DNA of 50,863 nucleotides from JAGOEF01 sp029564465. GTDB lineage: Bacteria > Bacteroidota > Bacteroidia > Bacteroidales > ML635J-15. Below, in pieces: positions 44,758-50,863 of the stretch. The notes under the pieces are model-generated. The model was not told the origin of the DNA, searched no databases, and saw nothing but the letters and a program-made list of their open reading frames with translations. The stretch lies in contig JAKQPY010000120.1 in the NCBI GenBank assembly GCA_029564465.1, positions 1-50,863 of the forward strand. The letters are read 5' to 3'. Numbering within the stretch: position 1 is the first letter of the stretch; every line of letters begins with the position of its first letter. The position numbers and the translations under genes were made by a program.

Positions 44758-46305
44758 CTATCTGCGACGGCGGTATTTTGAGTAATGTTGTACCCACATG
44801 GCCAGGGTCATAATCAGTAAACCAACGAAAATAAAATTGTGCACCATGTTTCTGGTCTTCTTTGTGTGCATTGCATCCAGCGAGTATGCGGTGAGGTCGC
44901 GTTCCAGTTCCTTTATATCCGGTATATCACGGTAAGCCCATTTATTCAGCACGGTGCCATGTTTAATCAAGACCAGACCGGGGTTCGACCGAATGATTGT
45001 TTTTAAGGTAATCGGATCGGTATTGTAGAAACTGTACACAGGATGATTTGCAGCAATAAATTTTTCGACATCAACAGCCGACGACCCGGTGAGGCACATA
45101 AATGCATAGCCCTTGGTTTCGCACCAGGCAGCCAGTTTATTTATCTGCTCATGATTTTTAGTGTTGGCTTCGAGTATGTCAACACTGATTAAAAAGAATG
45201 TATATCCTTCGTTATCAAGTACTAAATCGGTAATTTCACCCGATGACTGATCAGAATTGGTTGATGTTTCATCACCTGTATAGTATGCATCAATAAACTG
45301 ATACCCTTCGCCGGGTAAAGCGTCGAGGGTATAATTATACGATTCTCCATTTGCATCCTGATATACAATTTCGACCATCGAAGGATCGATTTCGTAATGT
45401 GATTTTACCTCGACAAAAGTCCAATCGGACCCAGGTAATTCATCGATGGAATAATCTATCAACTCACCATCTTTCTCATAAGTATACATGGCATCATATA
45501 CATCGGGAGCTTCGTCGGTGTCGGGAATTTCCGACGACTTAAGGATTACCGGTGTAATTGTAAAGTCATGAATGGGAGGCTCATACCCTTTTTTAATCAG
45601 TTTGTGATTGGCATCGACAAATTTCCAGGTGGAATCGGGTAAATTCTCGAGGGTGAATTCTTTTTTTACACCATCTTTTTCGTAAATAAATGTGCTCTCA
45701 TAAACATCAACATTCTTTTGTTCCGATTCGGGAATGGTCATGCCTTCCTGAATATTCGCCCCGATTCTATAAGGCCTGAAGTCGATGGGAGGCAGGTGCA
45801 TCAGGGCATAAAAACAAATTGAAACACCGAATATTCCAAATAGAACCGAAAAAACCCATTGTGCGGATCTTGAAAAAAGCGGACTAAATTTTTTGCGATA
45901 AATAAAAACGACAATAGTAAAGGTAAGCAGCACCAGATTCTTTGCAAAAGTAGCCCAGTTCGACAAAATCAATGCATCGCCAAAACAGCCGCAATCGTGC
46001 ACCGGATTCGCAATTGCCAGCCACAAAGTGAGTGGGGTAAACATTACCATAAACAACAGCAAACCCCACGAAGCCAGTTTGGGTAGTAGATTGAACAGGA
46101 GCATCAGGCCAATCAACAATTCGGCTGTACACATTATTATTGCCATCGGCAACGAAAAGTCGGCCATGAAGTTGAGGTGCATGGCAACAAAGTAATCGGT
46201 AAATTTATAGGCTGAACCCAGGGGGTCAACCACTTTCACAAAGCCAGAGAAAATAAATACGATTCCTGTAATCAGGCGGCTCAGATTGGCAATAAGCTTA
46301 AACAT
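44758..46305 (-). CDS. BT_3928-type DoxX/MauE membrane protein with thioredoxin-like end and tripled internal repeat
   Basis: A 515-residue protein. Residues 1-160 form a DoxX/MauE-like four-helix membrane unit (SRLITGIVFIFSGFVKVVDPLG, then NPVHDCGCFGDAL). About 360-470 is thioredoxin-like without the CxxC pair. The last helix lies near 490. Between them, a segment with the pattern Y-EKDG-x-L-x-LP-S-W-F occurs three times, starting near residues 198, 268 and 310 (FIYEKDGVKKEFTLENLPDS, MYTYEKDGELIDYSIDELPG, IVYQDANGESYNYTLDALPG). As I recall the family, members usually have one copy. The family has no proven function but is linked by domain type to redox or quinone processes. Confidence 0.85.
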   Translation of the reverse strand: MFKLIANLSRLITGIVFIFSGFVKVVDPLGSAYKFTDYFVAMHLNFMADFSLPMAIIMCTAELLIGLMLLFNLLPKLASWGLLLFMVMFTPLTLWLAIANPVHDCGCFGDALILSNWATFAKNLVLLTFTIVVFIYRKKFSPLFSRSAQWVFSVLFGIFGVSICFYALMHLPPIDFRPYRIGANIQEGMTIPESEQKNVDVYESTFIYEKDGVKKEFTLENLPDSTWKFVDANHKLIKKGYEPPIHDFTITPVILKSSEIPDTDEAPDVYDAMYTYEKDGELIDYSIDELPGSDWTFVEVKSHYEIDPSMVEIVYQDANGESYNYTLDALPGEGYQFIDAYYTGDETSTNSDQSSGEITDLVLDNEGYTFFLISVDILEANTKNHEQINKLAAWCETKGYAFMCLTGSSAVDVEKFIAANHPVYSFYNTDPITLKTIIRSNPGLVLIKHGTVLNKWAYRDIPDIKELERDLTAYSLDAMHTKKTRNMVHNFIFVGLLIMTLAMWVQHYSKYRRRR

Positions 46306-46371
46306 AATTCAAATCCGTTTATTTATCACTCCAAATTTTGAAACACACAAACATTATAAAAACGCATTCCT

Positions 46372-47082
46372 TCATAAAACAATGCCACGAGGTAGTACCA
46401 TGTGGTTATTAATGGTTTCGGTTATTTTACCGAAAATATAGCCGGGTGACAGCATGTTGCCTTCCGAATCGGTACAATCGATTTTTACGAAATTTACATC
46501 GTTGGCTACAGCCCTCAGGTACATATCGCGCACCTTGCGCTGAAACTCAATGTCGGCCTCATGAATATCGGCTTTCCCCTGCAAATAACTGCGATCGTCG
46601 GTTTCGCGCTGGTTTGCCAGTTTCTCCTGAACAAAATCCATGGGGACGTCAAGAAAAATACTGAGGTCGGGCTTGGGAATCTTGAAGTAATTATACTCCA
46701 GATCGAAAATCCAGTGGTACAGCTTTTCAACTTCGGCATCACCCGAAACTTTGGCACACTGAAACCCGATATTGGAATACACATAGCGGTCGGCCAGCAC
46801 AAATTTTCCGGAATTAATCCATTCTTCCATCACCGGACGGGCATTGAAACGGTCGCCGGCATACAGCATGGCAACCACATAAGGGTCTACTTGTGCAATG
46901 CTGCCCAAATCGCCCCGTAAAAATCGTGCAACCAGTTCCCCGAAATAGGGGCTTTCGACCACAGGGAAATGCATGTATTCGTGCGAAATATTTCGCCCGG
47001 CCAACAAAGACCGGAGCATTTTTACCTGTGTCGATTTGCCCGATCCGTCGAGCCCTTCTATCACTACAAAACCCATATTCAA
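46372..47082 (-). CDS. tmk: Thymidylate kinase (dTMP kinase)
   Basis: A 236-residue nucleoside monophosphate kinase that makes dTDP from dTMP. It has the P-loop EGLDGSGKST near residues 9-18, the nucleotide-binding LADRYVYSNIGFQ near 105 and a lid region with RSYLQGKADIHE. It is slightly longer than typical Tmk (about 210 residues). The start may be at 47082 or at the ATG at 47076. A TATTTTTG box at 47111-47118 (minus strand) is suitably placed. Confidence 0.88.
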   Translation of the reverse strand: MNMGFVVIEGLDGSGKSTQVKMLRSLLAGRNISHEYMHFPVVESPYFGELVARFLRGDLGSIAQVDPYVVAMLYAGDRFNARPVMEEWINSGKFVLADRYVYSNIGFQCAKVSGDAEVEKLYHWIFDLEYNYFKIPKPDLSIFLDVPMDFVQEKLANQRETDDRSYLQGKADIHEADIEFQRKVRDMYLRAVANDVNFVKIDCTDSEGNMLSPGYIFGKITETINNHMVLPRGIVL

Positions 47083-47110
47083 AAACTATCGTTTAAAGAA
47101 GCAATTACGA

Positions 47111-47153
47111 CAAAAATACCGATTAAGATTCTATTTTTGAAGTATTATTTTTG
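47111..47153. promoter_or_regulatory. Divergent promoter region of tmk and folP
   Basis: Exact TAnnTTTG boxes lie on both strands: TATTTTTG on the minus strand at 47111-47118 for tmk, and on the plus strand at 47132-47139 and 47146-47153 for folP, whose ATG is at 47176. Having two plus-strand boxes suggests alternative start sites. Confidence 0.5.
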
Positions 47154-47175
47154 AAAAAACATAAACAGTAAGTCT

Positions 47176-48030
47176 ATGCCAGCGAAACAAATACAAATCA
47201 GGGGTAGAATAGTGTTGACCGAAACGCCCTTGATTATGGGTATTATCAACATTTCGGCGGATTCTTTTTATGCCGGTAGCCGTGTATTAAACGAGTCCGA
47301 ATTGTTGAAAAAGGCAGAGATTATGCTCCGCGATGGAGCCGATATTCTCGACATTGGGGCAGTTTCGACCCGACCGGGTGCGCTTTTACCGGATAAAACC
47401 GAAGAAATGACCCTGTTGCAACCCGTGCTTTCAACACTGCAAGCTCATTTTCCGGATGCGAGCTTATCGGTAGATACAGTTCATTCCGATGTAGCCCGTA
47501 TGGCTGTGGCTGATTATGACGTTGCAATGGTTAACGATATCAGTGGCGGGCAAATCGACGCTGAAATGTTCAAAACCATTGCAGGGCTGAAGGTTCCCTA
47601 TGTACTGATGCACATGAAGGGTAAACCCGAAAACATGCAGCAGAACACCGATTACCTTGACTTAAAAGCGGAAGTTTTCCATTATTTTTCCGAAAAAATA
47701 AATCAGTTGCACCTTCTCGGTGTGGCCGATATAATAGTTGACCCCGGTTTTGGATTTGCAAAGAATCTTGCGCAGAATTATGAACTTATGGCATCTCTTG
47801 ATGAATTTCAAATATTTGAGAAACCGGTTCTGGTGGGTGTAAGCCGAAAATCGATGATACGGAAGCTTCTGGAATGCAGTCCCGAAGATGCATTGAATGG
47901 AACATCCGTTTTACATACTATTGCAATTGCAAAAGGTGCCGACATACTTCGTGTGCACGATGTGAAAGAAGCACGTGAGGTTGTGAAGATTATGCAAGAG
48001 TTGAAAATCGGTATAAACAACAAACGATAG
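47176..48030 (+). CDS. folP: Dihydropteroate synthase
   Basis: A 284-residue TIM-barrel enzyme that joins p-aminobenzoate to 6-hydroxymethyl-dihydropterin diphosphate in folate synthesis, the target of sulfonamides. It has MGIINISADSFYAGSR near 21, DILDIGAVSTRPGA, LSVDTVHSDVA, VNDISGG, IIVDPGFGFAKN and the GVSRKSMIRK loop. The first motif reads NISADSF where many enzymes have NVTPDSF. The cdaA gene follows after 37 bp with its own promoter box. Confidence 0.95.
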   Translation: MPAKQIQIRGRIVLTETPLIMGIINISADSFYAGSRVLNESELLKKAEIMLRDGADILDIGAVSTRPGALLPDKTEEMTLLQPVLSTLQAHFPDASLSVDTVHSDVARMAVADYDVAMVNDISGGQIDAEMFKTIAGLKVPYVLMHMKGKPENMQQNTDYLDLKAEVFHYFSEKINQLHLLGVADIIVDPGFGFAKNLAQNYELMASLDEFQIFEKPVLVGVSRKSMIRKLLECSPEDALNGTSVLHTIAIAKGADILRVHDVKEAREVVKIMQELKIGINNKR

Positions 48031-48050
48031 CTAAGTGAAAAAATAATATG

Positions 48051-48058
48051 TATTTTTG
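48051..48058 (+). promoter_or_regulatory. cdaA: Promoter -7 box of cdaA
   Basis: TATTTTTG matches TAnnTTTG exactly and ends 10 bp before the ATG at 48068, implying a leader of only a few bases. The box lies in the 37-bp gap after folP. Confidence 0.45.
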
Positions 48059-48067
48059 TTGTCGATT

Positions 48068-48844
48068 ATGATACTGGCATTTCTCACCATACGGTTCCTC
48101 GACATAGTAGATATTCTGCTGGTGGCGTTTTTGTTGTATCAGCTCTATATGCTTATCCGCGGAACAGTTGCAATACGGATTTTTGTCGGCATTTTCTCGA
48201 TTTATGTTTTCTGGCTGATAGTAAAAGCCATGAAAATGGAGCTGCTGGCTTCGCTGTTGGGTCAGGTGATAGGAGTGGGGGTGATAGCCCTGATTGTGGT
48301 TTTTCAGCAGGAGATACGCAAGTTCCTAATAATGATCGGGAATCGTTACTTTAATAAAAGTAAATTTAAGTTTTACCGTTTGTTTGCCATCAATAACAGT
48401 ACTCCGCGCACCGATATTGAGTGTGTTGTGGAAGCCAGCTATACCATGAGCAGCGAAAGAACCGGCGCACTGATTGTGATTGCAAAGGACTCTGACCTGA
48501 AAGCTTTTGCCGAAACAGGTACCATTTTGCAGGCCGATATTTCGGAGCGGCTGATTCGTAATATCTTTTATAAAAACAGTCCTTTGCACGATGGCGCAAT
48601 GATTATTGCAGGTAGTAAAATTATTGCTGCGGGTTGCATTCTGCCGGTTTCCGACAGCATTAACCTTTCTGATAACCACGGGTTGCGGCACCGTGCTGCC
48701 CTTGGTCTTACCGAAATATCCGATTCGATGGTGATTGTGGTCAGCGAGCAAACCGGACATATTTCGTTTGCTAAAAACGGGAAGCTATATCCCGTTACCA
48801 GTGCTGAACGCCTGGTGAAAATGATTGAAAAGCAGCTTGATTGA
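48068..48844 (+). CDS. cdaA: Diadenylate cyclase
   Basis: A 258-residue membrane enzyme that makes the second messenger c-di-AMP from two ATP. The N-terminal 90 residues hold three membrane helices, followed by VVFQQEIRKFL and a DAC domain with the DGA motif (NSPLHDGAMIIAG) and RHRAALG. The ATG at 48068 is preferred over an in-frame TTG at 48056, which lies inside the promoter box. c-di-AMP controls osmotic balance and cell-wall homeostasis. It is followed by an inverted repeat shared with the convergent U32 gene. Confidence 0.95.
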   Translation: MILAFLTIRFLDIVDILLVAFLLYQLYMLIRGTVAIRIFVGIFSIYVFWLIVKAMKMELLASLLGQVIGVGVIALIVVFQQEIRKFLIMIGNRYFNKSKFKFYRLFAINNSTPRTDIECVVEASYTMSSERTGALIVIAKDSDLKAFAETGTILQADISERLIRNIFYKNSPLHDGAMIIAGSKIIAAGCILPVSDSINLSDNHGLRHRAALGLTEISDSMVIVVSEQTGHISFAKNGKLYPVTSAERLVKMIEKQLD

Positions 48845-48847
48845 GAT

Positions 48848-48930
48848 ATGTCAGATGGCAAATGTTTAGGAAATCGATTTCAGAAAAGCAGCTTTCACTT
48901 TAGACATTTGACTTCAGACATTTGACTTAT
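48848..48930. repeat. Inverted repeat related to the 20351 element, copy 2
   Basis: The left arm ATGTCAGATGGCAAATG (48848-48864) pairs with CATTTGACTTCAGACAT (48905-48921) with three mismatches; a further CATTTGACTTA follows from 48920. The loop is 40 bases. It lies 3 bp after the cdaA stop, between convergent genes, so the hairpin could act as a shared terminator or 3' end protector. Confidence 0.7.
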
Positions 48931-48941
48931 TAATTTCACTT

Positions 48942-50863
48942 CTATTTCAGTTCCAGTTTAAAGTTGAACATCCCTGAGCCGGGAATTTTTTCTTTATTAG
49001 CAAAAGCATGCATCATAGCATCAATTTGAGAAGATGTTTGAGCCTGACTGAAATCAATCAGAAACCGGAAAAAACCTTTTGCTTCGAGTTTCTCGCGCAC
49101 ATGAAACAGCGACACCGGACTTTCGGGCCGGACAATGGTAATTCCATCTTCAATGGTTTTTATGTAACGTGCTTTATCGCCCGGCATAGAAAACGATTTT
49201 CCGTTTTCGATAGCCACGGGCATTCTTGAGTAGAACAAATCAGGGAAAAAGTACAGTGGCACAATGCCATCGCGGCTTTTGCCCGAAATCAGGTTGGGGT
49301 AATCGTTTTCGTATGAATACACAAATTGGTCTACGCCTTCGCTTTTCAGCAAGAGTGCAGCCATATCGTTGAGAACCTGAATGCCGGGGCCCGCAATACA
49401 TTTTACATTGCGGGGCAGCAATAGCCGCTGCGACAGGTGATTAATAACAAATTGCTGAAAACCCGACTGGGCCATGTAGTTTGCAAATGCTGCATATTCG
49501 GCACTACCGGTTTCCGAAATAAATTTCGGGAAACTGAACCATAATTTTTGGCGGATGGGTTTACATGCCTCGGCAAGCTCACGCGGATTACGGATATGCG
49601 CATGTGTGAGCGAGAAAAACACAGCGCTGAATTGTTGTGTTGGCAAATGGGTCAGTGCTGTGACATTGTTAATTGTAGCGTACAGCTCATTGCCCCGAAT
49701 GGGTTTTTCGGGGTTATTCCGATACAGGTTTCGAAGGCTATTTGCAAGTTTTTTGTCAGTCAGGGGTGGGCGAAGATGTATTGATGGCAGCTTTTCGTTG
49801 GAACGAAATCCGCCTGTCGAAATCATGAAAACCTTATCACCTGGTTTTAGCGGTTGGTTTTCAGCTTTTACTGTGACCGTTTTGCCTGAAATTTCTATAG
49901 GCTTACAATAAACCGATTCCCCGGTTGAACTGGTATTCACCCTCAGCCGGCAATCGCGACCCAGGGGTATAGCAGGGGTAAAGCGAAACCCATCCTGAGT
50001 AATTTCGCTGATATTGCCTGCAAAAACACCCGTTTGGTTGTTTTCGCTCAGCGACCCGCTGACATCGTTGCCAAAAAACCAGGAAGTTTTTTCGCGACCG
50101 CCATCGGTTTCAAGCATTTTTAACGCTTCATCGGGCCGGCAAGCTGCATCGAGGGCCATACGGTAGGTTTTTGCTGTTTTATACACATATTCGGCCTGTC
50201 GCAAGCGTCCTTCAATTTTCAGCGAGGCTATGTTCATCTTCACCAACTCATGCAAATGGGCTACCAATTGGTTGTCTCTCAGATTGAATGGGAGGGAGGC
50301 CTTGCCTGAATCGGTGGTAAATTCACGGCGGCACACCTGCATGCAATTGCCGCGGTTGGCACTGTTGCCGCCAATATAGCTGCTGTACAGGCACATGCCC
50401 GAAAATGAATAGCACAAGGCGCCATGTACAAAAACCTCGAGTGGCATTTGGGTTTTGTTGGCGATGTTTCCTATTTCGGTGCGGGTTAGTTCACGTGCAA
50501 GTATCACCCTCGATATCCCCTTTTGCAGGGCGTGGTTGGCTCCTGCCGAATTGTGAATTCCCATTTGTGTACTGGCGTGCATTGCAATGGAAGCGAAGTA
50601 TTTCTTAATCAGATAATAAACGCCCCAATCCTGAATAATAACCGCATCGGGTTTCAAAATTGTGAGCCATTGCAGTTGGTTGATTAATTGCGGAATTTCG
50701 CTGTTTTTAACCAGCGTATTTAAGGTAACATATACTTTCACACTGTTCCGGTGTGCCACCGAAATTACTCCGGCCAGTTCAGCAGGGCTGAAGTTTGAGG
50801 CGCGGCCACGGGCATTAAAATGCTTTAACCCGAGATACACCGCATTGGCACCACCGGCAAGTG
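48942..50863 (-). CDS. U32 family peptidase-like protein (RlhA/YhbU-type), 5' end outside window
   Basis: At least 640 residues are visible; the frame is open to the window edge, where it reads LAGGANAVYLGLKHFNARG, the usual start region of U32 proteins, so only a few residues are missing. It has the U32 signature VFVHGALCYSFSGMCLYSSYIGGNSANRGNC, followed by the CMQVCRREF cysteines and SLKIEGRLRQAEYVYK. Some members (RlhA) hydroxylate C2501 of 23S rRNA; others are called collagenases with little proof. The long C-terminal part (after about 330) corresponds to the extra domain of large bacterial members. Function is likely RNA modification, inferred. Confidence 0.85.
   Translation of the reverse strand, partial: LAGGANAVYLGLKHFNARGRASNFSPAELAGVISVAHRNSVKVYVTLNTLVKNSEIPQLINQLQWLTILKPDAVIIQDWGVYYLIKKYFASIAMHASTQMGIHNSAGANHALQKGISRVILARELTRTEIGNIANKTQMPLEVFVHGALCYSFSGMCLYSSYIGGNSANRGNCMQVCRREFTTDSGKASLPFNLRDNQLVAHLHELVKMNIASLKIEGRLRQAEYVYKTAKTYRMALDAACRPDEALKMLETDGGREKTSWFFGNDVSGSLSENNQTGVFAGNISEITQDGFRFTPAIPLGRDCRLRVNTSSTGESVYCKPIEISGKTVTVKAENQPLKPGDKVFMISTGGFRSNEKLPSIHLRPPLTDKKLANSLRNLYRNNPEKPIRGNELYATINNVTALTHLPTQQFSAVFFSLTHAHIRNPRELAEACKPIRQKLWFSFPKFISETGSAEYAAFANYMAQSGFQQFVINHLSQRLLLPRNVKCIAGPGIQVLNDMAALLLKSEGVDQFVYSYENDYPNLISGKSRDGIVPLYFFPDLFYSRMPVAIENGKSFSMPGDKARYIKTIEDGITIVRPESPVSLFHVREKLEAKGFFRFLIDFSQAQTSSQIDAMMHAFANKEKIPGSGMFNFKLELK

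Overview
The window is a chromosomal segment of a member of the phylum Bacteroidota, most likely Bacteroidales or a close relative. Three things point there. Gene starts are preceded by the Bacteroidota -7 promoter box TAnnTTTG and by A-rich leaders, not Shine-Dalgarno sites. Two genes end in a type IX secretion (T9SS) type A sorting domain and a third encodes a PorU2-type sortase. Families almost confined to this phylum are present (Porin_10-type porin, GWxTD protein, BT_3928-type DoxX protein, large secreted protein). I found no rRNA, tRNA, CRISPR array or prophage.

Layout. 1-1893: the tail of an IS5-type transposase, then a T9SS cargo gene that has lost its signal peptide. 1964-5219: outer-membrane porin and an MltF-like lytic transglycosylase. 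5505-9223 (minus): radical SAM/SPASM protein, sigma-54-type response regulator and an aspartase-family lyase. 9308-15781 (plus): a divergent phosphoglycerate kinase and the PorU2 sortase, closed by a terminator. 15828-18725 (minus): three genes of a diacetamido-uronic acid sugar-nucleotide pathway (WbpA/B/D type). A DegT/DnrJ aminotransferase that could supply the missing step lies about 12 kb away after cysS. 18796-24701 (minus): T9SS cargo protein, an AlgX-like/MBOAT polysaccharide O-acetylation pair, and an ATPase gene whose promoter abuts three 15-bp palindromic repeats. 24913-31590: ilvE, an unknown lipoprotein, an alkaline phosphatase, cysS and the aminotransferase. 31592-33318 (minus): an ECF sigma factor and a membrane anti-sigma-like protein with an unusual exported jelly-roll-like domain. 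Upstream of the sigma gene is a non-coding array of 21-bp tandem repeats in exact register. 33851-47082 (minus): M49 dipeptidyl peptidase, lipoprotein, rlmB, a GWxTD protein overlapping a 1507-residue secreted protein, prmA, tpiA, a BT_3928-type protein with tripled internal repeats, and tmk. 47176-48844 (plus): folP and cdaA. 48942-end (minus): a U32 family protein cut by the window edge.

How the parts work together. Much of the window serves the cell envelope: T9SS cargo and sortase, porin, peptidoglycan turnover, glycan synthesis and O-acetylation, c-di-AMP synthesis and extracytoplasmic sigma signalling. The rest is housekeeping (glycolysis, translation, folate, dTMP, branched-chain amino acids). 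The observations most worth following are the 21-bp repeat array beside the sigma/anti-sigma-sensor pair, the 15-bp operator-like array at the ATPase gene, the kinase with altered active-site positions, a dispersed 7-bp-based inverted repeat found at two gene ends, and the coupled GWxTD/giant-protein pair. No complete new defence or mobile system was recognised.
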